Shown: positions 9,450 to 20,707, counted from the first letter of the stretch. The stretch is 64,000 nt of DNA from Choristoneura fumiferana (GCF_025370935.1 NC_133494.1:9020047-9084046), one strand, 5' to 3'. Notes: generated by a model from the sequence alone, not told the origin. Made by a program: numbers and translations.

Positions 9450-12400
9450 TTAGTTCTTGCGGGCGCGGTTGCGACGCATGTTGGTTTGGCATTGCGGGCA
9501 GTACCACTTGCCCTTCGGAGGAGCCGTGATGCCGACGCATGGGTAGTGGAACCATTCGTAGGGACACTGTGAACATCATGAGATAAAACTTTAATCTCTT
9601 ACTAAACTTAAGAAGAAATGGTGAACTGAGATTGATGTTTGAATTTGAGTAGATTTCTGTTTGGGCTGGGCTACTTACGTCTTGATTATCGCAGGCAACC
9701 ATGTCACCGTACGAAACTTGATTGCAGATGCAGTAACGTGGCTCGTTGGGGTCGTACGTCCATTCCTCTTCCATTGGTTCTTCAATAGCCACATTGTTGA
9801 CCACATTGTTCATTCTAAACAAAACATTATTCAGTCAGAAAATAAAATCATATAAAAGCAAAGTAATCAATCAATCAGGTATCCGATAAGTCTGGGGTTC
9901 CCAATATTTTCTAAGAGGCCCTTAAATAGACATATGTATACTCCATTTATTTTAACATTTGAAACTTAACGGTAAAATTTTCACACGTTTTTAAATAAAA
10001 CAACGAAACTATATAAAATTGTATAGTAAAAACGAATTGTATAGTAATTCTATAGAAAAACATAATAAATGTACGTATTTTTAGTGCACGTGCGCTTAGC
10101 TATAAAATGTTTATACATCTGTATCATTTTAGCGTATCGTATCTTGTGTCACCTACGACACAGAATAAGTAATAGTACAAGTACCTACGCCGAAAATCAT
10201 AATCGTTAAGTTAGACGCGAAAAGATACGCAATGAGGGCTATCGCGTATGAATTCGCCACTAGAGGCGCTAGTGTAGCGTGAGGTCTCCGAAATGTCAAA
10301 TCTCATAGTTTTTGGGTGAGCTACGCGGGTTTATTTATAATTAGAATAATTTTATGAATATTTTGCAATATCTGAAATTAATTATGGCAAATATGCGTTC
10401 TGGGGCAATGAATGTCTGTGTTTTGAGACAGTTTTGTCTTTCGGAAACCTTTGTCCTCCCTTTTTTCCGAACAAAACGGGGACTATGCAACACTGTGGCA
10501 TGCTCGATATTTTTATGGTACGGTTTAAGGTGTATTAAATATGATTTTAATCTAAACTTTGTATTCACGCCCGTAATAACAGACTGAAAGCCATACTTAA
10601 AAACCTCACGCAACAGTGCGCCATCTAGTGAGTGAAAAAACGATAGCCCTCATTGTGCAACACGCCGCGCCGTATGTTATAAGCGTTCAAGCTAAAGACT
10701 ACTTAGATGCTAGTCGGTGATGGGCGCCGGAGTTACGATATACACAAAAATGATACAATTATGTGGATGGACCCGCCCTAATGGACTCCCACTAAAAGCA
10801 ATTATTTTCGCTTTTTCAGACGAGTGTAAAGGGTAATAACATCAGCATGCAAATACATACACGACAGTCGGCGACGACGAGCGACTGGCCACCGGCGCGA
10901 CCACCTGCTGCGAGTGAGAAGGCGCCAGAGTAGTGCTGTAGCTCTTCCTGAAACATTTACGTGATATGTCCCACTTGAGGCCTCAGAATTCAGTCGGTAA
11001 GGTCAAAGGTCGGTAGGTTCATTGTGGTTTAAGTAAAAGCTAAATATTCGCGGCCCACTTTTAAGATACAAGGTTTTAATTAATGTATATCTCACCAGTA
11101 CCAGTGCCAAAAACGGTCTGTGGTTACTTACTTCTGTTTGTGCCGCTTGTTGGTGTTGGAGTGTGCATGCGCGCTGGCGTGCGCGTGCGTGCTTTGCCCG
11201 TGCCCATGTGCTGGCGCCGCGCTGTGGCCTGCCACAAACAAAACAGACACTCTACTTAATGACAAATCTATACTAATATTATTATTTATTATACTTCGAT
11301 GAATGAGTGGTCTCGCGCGCTCGCTCGACTAGATACCGCGCTACCTAAAAACAAAAGGTTCGTGAATGCGGCAACTCAATATTGTAGTGTGCGTAAGAAC
11401 GGTGTAAGACAATTTGCAAGGATGCCAGTGTGCGTGACGATTTGTGTTACCAGCTGCTCCACTGTTACCCGAATTATTGGGAAAATAAATTATGCTGTGG
11501 TCTTTAAGTTACTGGTTACAAAATGTATCTTGGGAAATACTTAGAAATGAAGAAGTAATTAAGAGTGAATGTATTAATATGTTTGTGTATAGGTTAGGCG
11601 TAGGTTTTTTCTTTAAAAAATGGAAGGTATGATGTAGGTATACCAATGATCAGGCCTCACTTTTAATTAAAAAAATAAATATTTAAGGACATTCAATATT
11701 TACAAATTATTACTAAAAATTCATGGATTGAATCACCAACTAAGAAGTTTTGCGTAGTTAAGATAACACGTTGCACATATAGTTAAACCTAATAAAATGT
11801 ACAGGTTAATTAAGACTAAAATATTTTTTTTTTTACAAAATATACATACATACATGCATACATACACACTTACATACATACGCTTGAAAAACGTAACCCT
11901 CCTTCGGGCAGTCGGGTAAAAAGTTAACATTTCAGGAAAATGGGTAGAAATAAGAAAAAAAATATTTTTTCTTTTCCCATAATACCTAAGTTAATCAGCT
12001 GATTAGGCTTTTTGAATGGGAAGACGAAAAACATTTTAAATTTTAAGACCCATTCACCCCTTAATTAAATAGTGTCGGGTAACAATTTATACACCTTCAG
12101 TGTATATAATATCACAAAGATAAACATTAAATAATATAGAACTAGGTTATGTATATATAATAATTACATTAGATAAGTACCTACTTAAATAAAATAAGTT
12201 ATTAATAAGTTCTATTTATCATCATTTAATGATGATAACAATAAAATTAAATTTATTAAAATCTCAACCACGGGGAATTTGATTCTTGTGTACGCGGCAG
12301 CGGCAACACAGAATTGCGTTTAGGGTTCATGTTATTTTATTTTGTAATTTCGAAATTATACGATATTTACTGATGGCATGTGATCCCAGTGTCCTTCTTA

Positions 12401-15400
12401 TTTCTTGTAGTATTATTTTTACACAGTTTCATTGCGCAAACTGGCATTTTACTTCGGTTAATGACCAAAATTTAACTAAACATTCGGTACATGCACCTTA
12501 CGCAGTTTGCAACGCGACTGAATCGACTCGGGCTCGGGTACGCCGATTTCGGCGTACTATTTGTTGCCGCATTTGACAAGTACGCCGGCGGTATCTAGTC
12601 GAGCGAGCGCGCGAGACCAATCATTTTATCTAAGTTATATGATAGCTGTTTATTAAGACTAAAGATTTGGATTTTTGTATTTTTGGATGTTTGTTACGAA
12701 TTAACTCAAAAACTACTAGACCGATTTTAAAAATGATTTCACTATTAGGATGCTAATTTATATTTAAAAGTGCCATAGGCTATATTTATCACCAGATAAA
12801 ATTAGGGTTCCGTACTAAAACTTCAATAATGTAACTCAAAGTGTAAAAAAAGTTGCCATAAAACATCTATCATCCCATGCGCTGTGGAAACTATTGATGA
12901 TAAAACAAAAAACGGTCAAGTGCGAGTGCAAGCGACTCGCGCATGAAGGGTTCCGCACCTCCTCCTCCGCACCTCCTGTTTCAGTAATAGTTTTTTGTAA
13001 AAAAATCTAATACAATTAAATTTAAGAATTTTGTAAACTGTTTTTGTTGTTGTTTCGAAATAAATTTTATTCATTCCTCTTTGAAAAGTGTGAAGTGTTA
13101 CCCGCATGCAACGCGCCGTGGTCGTGCAACGCGTGCAACGCCTGATGCGCGTGCAGCTCGGCGCCCGCGACGGCTTCGTACGTCGACTTCATCGCCGCCG
13201 TACGTCGTCCGTGTTGCATCTGTACAAAGGGAGAAAAATCGCATACCAAAACAACATTCTGCTGCCCTGCTTGTCGCAGGATCAATGAAGAAGGTAGGCA
13301 GTCACCAGCATTAATATCTGCCAAAGTGGAACATGTAAAAATATCTGATACTTTCTACCAACTCTAGAAATAGAGTCATATCAGATATTTAATGCATGCT
13401 TTGTTGTTCCAGATATTGGTGCTGGTGATTTCCTTCCTTCCAAGACAAAGTTCTAATAAAAACCATAACCATTTAAGCCAAAAAAAATATTTAGTTATAT
13501 TAATAGAGAAATTACATTTTTAGTACCTTTGCAATAGAAAAACTACAATTGTGTTGGTTAATATTTAAAATCTAGGGAGGAATTCCGTTTTTGACCGCTC
13601 GTAAAAAGTACCTGTTGTGTAGCTGCAATGGCCTGGCTGGCCGCTGCCGCTATGGCATTCCCAGCATGCCCGAGGGAATATGGTTCACGCCCTAACGCTG
13701 CCTGCAAAACAAAATACATACTTCCATAAGCTATATTGTTGCCATACATAATTATTACCTACAATAAGATTCAAGTGAGAGCTGTTGTTACACACTGATC
13801 CGCAAATCAGGCCACCCTGACCCTGAATGCCACTGTTGTAATTGACATGAAAGTTCTGTGTTAAAAGTCTTAAAAAAATCTCCATGTGTATACTGCAACA
13901 TGGCTACAGATTACATGCTTTTTGCCGTGCGGATTATACAGCTCTTTAACTCTTTTACAACAGACATCAGTAAAAATGTTGCAAAACAACAAAACATTGA
14001 TAAAGGCCAATATCATTAAAATACTTTTCGCCCCAGAAATGAGAAGGGAAGAAGTGACTCAAACTGACTAGGGCCAAAGCCATTGGTAAAAAATTGATAA
14101 AGTGGGGTTACACAATGCCAAGTAAAATCAATCAAATACTTAGCTCCATATTGTTAGGCTACCTAAACCTAACTAGTAATGATGTAAGGGTACTTTTGCT
14201 GGGGTGTAAGCAGAGGATAACAGGATGGAGAAGACAACCATGGTTTTTAACTTTACCGGAACTAAACTCAGTAGGTTAATCTAGTTATTAGGCATACCTG
14301 TATGGCAGAGTCGGTCCTTGAGAGACCGCCAGCAGCAACGGCCCGTGCCTCCCGTGAGCCCCAGCTGTCACGACGTTTCTCTGCCCGGAACCGGAATCTG
14401 CCACAAGTCACATATGCAGCATTGTATCCATGAAGAAATAGGTACAGTTGAGGAAACTCAATCTCGTACCAGGGTGAAACCTTTGTGCTACTATTGTCAA
14501 GTTGACATCCATACATTTGCCAAAGAAATCATAGCAAAATTGGTTATGAAAAGGCTCCATCCTGGCATATTTCTATTTACTAATGCAGTAGGGCCTCGGT
14601 AATCTGGACTCCCACGTGTTAGGTGATTGCTGTAATCCGGCCGGGCAATGGGTTTCGCAGGGGAGGCGGGCGGGTGTAGGTGAAGGCTGCCATGAGCCAA
14701 TGCGTCGTCAGTCTTTTGTTTGCCGCCTTTCGTGTAGTATGCACAGTGCCAAATACATACTATAATCTGGACGCCTTTATAATCCGGAAAGGGTCTTGTT
14801 TTTGCCTCTCCAGATTACCGAGGCCCTACTGTACTACTACTAATATTTAATAATACTACTCTGTATACTAATATTTCTACTCACCTATTTTCCTTATAGT
14901 GGTTGTTGTTTGATGTGCTTGTGTGATTAGTGTTGACATCCAGCTCCAGGGATCTTTTTTCTAGAAGCTCCGTTATGCCTTTGTTATCTGCCTCCAATTC
15001 ACATTTAAATTTATGCAGTTCTGTGTCTGTAAATATAAAAATATGTAAAAATAGAGATTATTCCATAATTGAAGATTATTTTACCAACTCAAAGAATTTT
15101 ATTTCAATTACCTATGTGAAAGAGGATTATCAAGCAATATGCAAAATTTATACAAAAACTTGCACAAAAAATAGATTATCAGTATCTGCTGGGCTACTAC
15201 GAAACTCGAAACTCGAAGTTCGTATTTAACAGTCCCTCTCACTCTCGTACTAAATAGTATAAGTGTCAGAGGGACCGCACGACATGAACTTTGAGTTTCG
15301 AGTTTCATAGTAGCCCAGCTGAATGACAAAATATTCATTTAAATGTAGTTAAAATAATTAAAGTAAATACAAACCCAATCTTCGTAAATAGCGGTCAACT

Positions 15401-16150
15401 AATTCTGACATCTGATTGGCTAATGCAACTTTTTCATCTGCTTCCTCAATAGTCTTATTGTATCCTCGTTTTATATCTGCAAACTCGGTGTTAGCCTGCT
15501 CAGTTTCAATCTCTCCTTTACGACATCCACCAAACAAGGTACGAACGCGCTTTTCAAGAGTATCCATACTATCTGTAACATAAAGTTGATTATGAGATGC
15601 TACCTTGTAATTATTTTTTTTGTGATATGATATAATTAGATCTCTTTTCAAAGCATAACTAAGAACCCAAAACTTACTTTGTACTGATAAATCCATTTCA
15701 CGCATTTCTGTAAACCTATCCCTTAGTTCTTGAGGGAGATGCTCAATCACTGAAAAATGGTAGTAAATAATAAATAAATGTGTCTATTCCAAAACATGAA
15801 ATCCTCAGGATGTAAAAAAAAGAAATTGAACAAACCACTGATGAACAGTACTCACTAACTACTTAAATCCTAATGTTACTAATTAGTACATTATTATTAT
15901 GTGTTATTTTGGATCACGAAAATCTTTTCGTAACTATAATCGGCCAAATGCTATCTAAATGTACATAATATTATTTATAAATATTTAAATAAAATTCCCT
16001 GCACAATAAAAATATTTAAAACTTATTTTGATTTTCGCGCCCAAGTTGAGTTTTACACAATTCTACCAACCAACTGACACACAAAACTGACATTTTGGGC
16101 GTTCTCAAGCAAGGATACTTACTTTCCAAATAATCTTCCAGATACAACAT
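9450..16150 (-). CDS. ING3: Inhibitor of growth protein 3 (ING3), PHD-finger chromatin reader
   Basis: Eleven coding exons, minus strand: 16123-16150, 15678-15749, 15375-15572, 14885-15026, 14298-14397, 13612-13701, 13102-13219, 11132-11228, 10861-10947, 9679-9814, 9450-9566. Every junction is GT-AG and keeps frame, giving 394 residues (human 418). The N terminus MLYLEDYLEMIEHLPQELRD and the following DLSVQNSMDTLEKRV match the ING dimerisation helices. The C-terminal PHD finger (about 338-384) has C339, C341, C352, C357, H363, C366, C379 and C382. The run WTYDPNEPRYCICNQVSYG marks ING3 rather than ING1/2/4/5. In the family ING3 is a subunit of the NuA4/Tip60 histone acetyltransferase and reads H3K4me3. 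The linker (about 229-282) is unusually rich in His and Ala. Several introns carry transposons; none touches an exon. Confidence 0.95.
10230..10655. mobile_element. CAATGAGGGCTATCG TIR element, copy 1
   Basis: About 426 bases with terminal inverted repeats CAATGAGGGCTATCG/CGATAGCCCTCATTG. A near-identical copy lies at 27610-28020. There is no open reading frame of note. It carries GCGCCATCTAGTGAG near its right end, a motif also seen alone at 16780. It sits in the ING3 intron between exons 9 and 10. I see no clear target duplication. Confidence 0.75.
11302..12625. mobile_element. 1.3-kb TIR element, copy 1 (in ING3 intron 7)
   Basis: The ends AATGAGTGGTCTCGCGCGC and GCGCGCGAGACCAATCATT are inverted repeats extending to about 38 bases and including TCGACTAGATACCGC. 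A long collinear copy lies at 39256-40680, so this is a dispersed non-autonomous DNA transposon. The reading frames inside are short and resemble nothing known. A TACA-type microsatellite lies near 11840-11880. No convincing target duplication is visible. Confidence 0.75.
12900..12990 (+). repeat. Short repeat fragment (GGTCAAGTGCGAGT family)
   Basis: ACGGTCAAGTGCGAGTGC followed by GGGTTCCGCACC recurs at 44108-44390 and, more decayed, at 47986-48172. The class is uncertain. Confidence 0.5.
14586..14831. mobile_element. pogo/Tigger-like MITE in ING3 intron 4
   Basis: The ends CAGTAGGGCCTCGGTAATC and its inverse GATTACCGAGGCCCTACTG form TIRs of about 23 bases. The right flank is TA and the left is TG, consistent with one decayed base of a TA duplication. 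CAGT-starting ends and TA targets are typical of the pogo/Tigger branch of Tc1/mariner. The 246 bases carry no transposase. Confidence 0.7.
15188..15319. mobile_element. GGGCTACTACG palindromic MITE in ING3 intron 3
   Basis: Ends GCTGGGCTACTACGAAACTC and an inverse ending TAGTAGCCCAGC. The interior (GTCCCTCTCACTCTCGTACT, GTCAGAGGGACCG) is as in the 7541 copy. Confidence 0.75.
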
Positions 16151-16330
16151 TTTGGTGAGTTTTTAAAACTATTTCTTCAATTTATAAACACTCTTTAAGT
16201 TTTACGGTATGTAAATTCCGATTTAACTGCAATAACTTGAAATAAATCAACGACTGACGTGTAACATCAACGACGTCACGATTCGTCATTCAAGATGGCG
16301 ATGGCGAATGGACTACGACTACGACGATGC
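16151..16330 (-). promoter_or_regulatory. Probable ING3 promoter region
   Basis: Upstream of the ING3 ATG the sequence is less AT-rich and contains CAAGATGGCGATGGCG (about 16281-16296), which includes an AAGATGGCG core like the YY1/Pho site often found at housekeeping-gene starts. No TATA box is evident. The start site was not located. Confidence 0.35.
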
Positions 16331-17933
16331 GCACTTTTAACGAAATAGGGTTGGGCTAAGAAAATCGAAAACAGGTTTCGCGTATTAATAATATTGTGTT
16401 CTGCGTTCCCAAATATTGTGTATTTTAAGGTAAAGTATTTTTTTGATATTCACAACAAAAAAAAATTTAGTTTGAACAAAATTTGAAAATTCGATTTCTT
16501 AAAAAAGATTGCTCACCTTTCGGCTCAAAATTCGGCTCGATGGATGTTATGAATATGTATTCGGTACAAATTTCCTTTAGGAACAATAATATAATTTCAT
16601 TTTAATACAACTTAACCTTAGCAAATGATGGATCCTAGTTATCTGAATAAATAAGTTTTAGTATTATTATTATTAGCCTTTCCATCGTAACATGTAACGT
16701 GTCTGAACTTGTAATGATTAAGTTACTATGCAATAAGCGTTCTCGCCGAACATGTTGTAGCGTAGTGATCCCTAGCGCCATCTAGTGAGTAAATATAAAA
16801 ACTCCAAATCCAACATCGTGCCATCAACATTTTTTGGCCTTCGTCGGTCCAAGGCATGACATCCGCCATGATAGAGATCTCTCTATTGTAGCTTGTCCCC
16901 GCGATTTTTTCGTATGTAATTTAATTAATAATAACATTTCTGTCAGTAAAACTTAAATTTGTACTAAGGGATGATTTTAATGCCTTGAGAGGATCAACCG
17001 GATAAGCCGTTATAAAGTTCTGTTAGGTTCAGGAAAGTGGACGGTTTGACTTTTTTTTTTCAATTTATGAAAATGCAGGTCAGTATAATTCAAAAGTTAG
17101 TTATAGTCTCCTAATATCAATTTAGTATGGCATCGACGGTTGTAATACCTGCCTTGATTTGATTGCCCCATCTCAAATTTCTACTCTGTATACGGTCGCT
17201 AAATATTGTGAATTTATGAGTATACTCCAAGCAAAGTTAATCTGATTTTTCATCGATGTTAAGGATGTCGACAACATCACTTCACTAGCAAGTTCTTTAG
17301 CCATAGACTATAGAGTAGAATCATGTAGCCAACATAAAGACATAATTTTAAGCCGGTTGCATACAATCAAAAACAATGTTAAGGGTCTTGTCATATAAAA
17401 TGCGTTTTATCCGAAATATTTCATTTAACCAGATTTCTCTATATGTTGAGCTGAAATCGTCTGTAATTATTTTTTCTCAAAAATATCCGTAAAAGGAAAG
17501 GTTACATTCTTTGGTTACATTATTCCAAAGCATTATTCTTTACAGCGAAGTGCGTAGAAAAAGTAAGAAGTGCGAAAAATTAAAAAGTAAAAACATTGCA
17601 TTTTGTTGGAACCCCGGACTTTTTTTATTGTGTCTGAAACGGCTTGTGGTGTTTACGGTGAAAAAATACACTTGTAGTTTTTTTTTAATGAAAAGGGCGG
17701 GAAAGCATAAACATTTTATTGGAATAAAATTAAATGCCATATCTTAATATTATATTTTCACGTGAAGTTGTACTGTGTATAAATAAATTCAAGACAATGA
17801 GTTCAAGTTTAAGCGATATTGAATGTACGCCAGCCAGCCCACCAGTTACAGGACGCAGCAAATATGGCAATAAATAATTTGTCTCCGGTAGGTTATCGGC
17901 GAAATCAAAAAATAGTACAGTCAAGTATAATAG

Positions 17934-18068
17934 TACATTGTGTCTTAAGAGCGGTAAATAAGGAATTACGAACGAGAGTCTATAAGAAGCCCGAAGTCGA
18001 AGACTGAGGGCTTTAATGAGTCGATGTTCGTAATTCTAGTACCGCCCGTGCGACATACAATGTTTTTC
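17934..18068. repeat. Inverted-repeat (MITE-like) element
   Basis: Left arm GTACATTGTGTC...GCGGTA...GAATTACGAAC pairs with right arm GTTCGTAATTCTAGTACCGC...GACATACAATGT around a short loop. There is no coding capacity. Confidence 0.6.
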
Positions 18069-18995
18069 ATCACATTTGCGAGTAAATTTTTATATTTCTA
18101 AAAGAAAAAATATATAATTGTTCCAAATATTGGCGATACCTTAGGCTGCGCTCTTAGCAGCGCTGCCCTCCCCCTCCCCCTCCCGCAGCATGCGCTATAA
18201 CGTGCGTGTGCATGTGGTCCTGCAGCAGCGTGCGCAGCAACTTCAGTACGCACATTGACTCATTTACCGACCTTGGGCTGGGCTTCATGACAAGAAAATG
18301 TGTACGCGCAATGACTCATTTACCGACCACGGGTTTCATGACAAGCACATTAAGGTCGAAGGTTTTATTTGGGGGGTTGCAAGCAAGGTAGCCTGCATGT
18401 TACGACACTGTTTACGAGCAAGTGTGATGAAAAAATATGAACTTATTCAGTTTAAAAAATAACACAATATTTTAGACTATCGCGGTCATTATATTATAAG
18501 GTACGAGGTACGCGGAACAAAACCCGAATTCAATTCATAAAATTTCAAAATTAAGTTCCACAGACTTATTCCGACGTAATAAGGGGCCGTAGTAACATAT
18601 TTTTGAGTGGTTCGAATATATACTTATTTTTGCACTAGACTGTACCTACATTACTGTAGAGGCCGGGAAGTAGGGGGTTGCCGGCGAAGCAGATGTAGAC
18701 GGCCGAGCGTAGTGAGGCCGGATAGGGATGCTTTTTATTGGAAAATAATCTATGGTTTCTGTGGGATCAAAAGGATCACAAAGTTTTAAACTACATACTA
18801 ATTCTGCGCGAGCGAAGTCGCGGGCAAAGAAAAAAGTAGCCTGTATGTTAATCCAGGGTAGGTATATATATTACCCGTATGGCAAATTTCATGTAAATCC
18901 GTTTAGTAGTTTCAGTAACAAGCATCCATATATATCGCCATACTTAAAGATATGTGCTTATTTTTTATTGTCCATCTATCTTCATCCCGCCATAT

Positions 18996-19203
18996 ATCAT
19001 CATCTTTATCAACATCCCAGCCTATATACGTCCCACTGCTGGGCACAGGCCTCCTCTCAGAACAAGAGGGCTTTGGCCATAGTTCCCACGCGGGCCCAGT
19101 GCGGATTGGGAACTTCACACGCACCATTGAATTGCTTCTCAGGTTTGTGCAGGTTTCCTCACGATGTTTTCCTTTACCGCAAAGCTCGTGGTAAATTTCG
19201 CCA
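18996..19203 (-). repeat. Partial tRNA-derived SINE
   Basis: Contains CCAGCCTATATACGTCCCAC, CAGGCCTCCTCTCAGAAC, AACTTCACACGCACCATTG and TTTCCTCACGATGTTTTCC, the reverse complement of the 3' half of the 32314 SINE. The tRNA head is missing. Confidence 0.75.
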
Positions 19204-19294
19204 TATATATATGTATAGAATCTTTTTTGTAGAGAATTTTATGTAGATCCCCCCCTCCGTTAGCTCCATCCACCCCCACCCAGCAGTACTTTTA

Positions 19295-19840
19295 GGGGCC
19301 GTTTCACCATCCATTGATTTAGTGTTAACTGACGGTTAAATGTGATGCCGTCTCTATTTGTTATGTTCGAATAGACGGAGACGGCATCACATTTAACCGT
19401 CAGTTAACACTAAGGCACTTGTCCCACCGCCAACGATGAGCGAGAAGCGAGTAGAGCGATGTAACTAGAAACGAGTGGGTGAGCAGCGAGAAGCGAGCGT
19501 AGTTTTGTCGCTGGCTGTAAGCGAGTGTTCGAGTGCGACGGGCGATTACTCGCTCCACTCGACTCGCTCGTGCGGGGCGGCCGCCATAAGCTGACATCGC
19601 TGAGCGAGTATCTATAGCTCAGCGAGTTTTATAGCTCTTGTCGCTGCGACAAAAGATATAAGAGCGAGTTCTCGCCGACAGTGTGAACAGCCAGCGATCA
19701 ACTATTAATGTATGTGTCTCTTTTACTCACACAGGATCTTATATCTTTTGTTCGCTTCTTGAACGAGAAAATAGTCGATAGCCAATCGTTTCCTCGCTGG
19801 CGGTGAGACAACTGCCTTATCAATGGATGGGAACAGCCCC
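19295..19840. mobile_element. Harbinger-like palindromic element, interrupted by a second one
   Basis: Ends GGGGCCGTTTCACCATCC and GGATGGGAACAGCCCC are flanked on both sides by TTA (19292-19294, 19841-19843), the 3-bp target of PIF/Harbinger elements. The body is a long palindrome around GATGCCGTCTCTATT. An intact relative is at 31579-31661. The right arm is split at 19413/19817 by another element. Confidence 0.75.
19414..19816. mobile_element. Inner TIR element nested in the 19295 element
   Basis: 403 bases with ends GGCACTTGTCCCACCGCCA and TGGCGGTGAGACAACTGCC (imperfect inverse), flanked by TAA at 19411-19413 and TTA at 19817-19819. Removing it and one trinucleotide restores CACTAATCAATGG, the sequence of the uninterrupted relative at 31579. 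GAGCGAG motifs recur through the interior. It has no coding capacity. Confidence 0.75.
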
Positions 19841-20094
19841 TTAGTATGTGGTTTAAAACATCATTCCCTACTACTATGCCAAAATTCGCTTCACGAGTTC
19901 CGAGTAAGAAGGCATTTTTTCCAAAAAAAAAAAAAGGGGACATCTGTACAGCAAATGCCCAGCGAGCAAAATTTATTACTGACATACAATCATACTCGCG
20001 TCTGGTTCTTTTCATCATCAATCAGATATCCATTACCCTTTTCCCCTCTTTAGCTTTTACTTGGCATTTGTTTTTCAGATTTCGCAACAGCACA

Positions 20095-20310
20095 ATGATT
20101 CGGAGGCCATTAACTGAAATCGTCCTAAAATTGGATGATCTACAAGAATATGAAGCACTACGACGAGACCAGGGAAGCAATTCGTCTTCTACCGATATGC
20201 AGGAGGACACCACTAAACCTCTTACCACAGGGACGAAGACACAGGAAGAAATTCATAGTCGAATTGGCTATGCGCCGAAAAAAAAATCGAGAGGGCCCAG
20301 TACTGTATAG
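20095..20310 (+). CDS. CDC26: Anaphase-promoting complex subunit CDC26
   Basis: 71 residues, starting MIRRPLTEIVLKLDDLQEYE and ending in an RIGYAPKKKSRGPS tail. CDC26/APC12 proteins are short, start with an (M)xRRxxTxxxLKLDDxxEyE segment and have an RIGYxP motif near the end; both are present in order. In the APC/C ubiquitin ligase this subunit threads through the TPR groove of APC6/CDC16 and stabilises it. A TTTTTCAG splice acceptor at 20073-20080 sits 14 bases before the ATG, so a 5' UTR exon probably lies upstream; I did not locate it. A poly(A) signal AATAAA follows 5 bases after the stop. It is a compact real gene in transposon-rich DNA. Confidence 0.87.
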   Translation: MIRRPLTEIVLKLDDLQEYEALRRDQGSNSSSTDMQEDTTKPLTTGTKTQEEIHSRIGYAPKKKSRGPSTV

Positions 20311-20315
20311 GATTA

Positions 20316-20321
20316 AATAAA
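20316..20321 (+). terminator. Poly(A) signal of CDC26
   Basis: AATAAA immediately after the CDC26 stop, with a second AATAAA about 40 bases on. Confidence 0.65.
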
Positions 20322-20403
20322 TTACATTTAGTGAATACTTATGTTTTATTTGAAACAATAAACGTCGAATCTCAGCAATACAATTATATCTACCAGAGCA
20401 GAA

Positions 20404-20533
20404 GGGCTACTACGAAATTCAAAAATCGAAGATCGTATCGTATAGCATCCCTCTCACTCTCTTATTAAGTAAGGTAATATAAACGTCAGCGGAACGGCAA
20501 GATACGAAGTTCGAATTTTGCACTTCGTAGGCC
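20404..20533. mobile_element. GGGCTACTACG MITE, diverged copy
   Basis: Begins AAGGGCTACTACGAAATTC and ends near GCACTTCGTAGGCC. The interior differs (AAACGTCAGCGGAACGGC) and resembles the 48247 copy, so the family has at least two internal subtypes. Confidence 0.6.
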
Positions 20534-20707
20534 AGATTTAGTTGCTATGCTACCGAACCGAACTTCTTGAATGCGTAAAAGCTAATTTAACGTCTTTTTA
20601 GGGTTCCGTAGTCAACTAGGAAACCTTATACTTTCGCCTATTTTATTTACCTATTTGACTGCTATTACACTAGGAATCGAATTGATAGTTATTTTGTAAC
20701 TTACGTC

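Larger units (their letters stand above)
16331..19290. other. Intergenic DNA between ING3 and CDC26, no gene found
   Basis: This stretch holds a hairpin element (17934-18068), an imperfect tandem duplication (18248-18349), a short AAAGTAGCC repeat fragment (18825-18930) and a partial SINE (18996-19203). A 26-codon frame at 17797 (MSSSLSDIECTPASPPV...) looks protein-like but stops at once and has no usable splice donor. A CCCTCCCCCTCCC run lies near 18165. I see no supported gene. Confidence 0.5.

Noticed and set aside
17797..17877. Short frame MSSSLSDIECTPASPPV... as a gene
   Set aside because: 26 codons, stops at once, no in-frame splice donor and no recognised relative.
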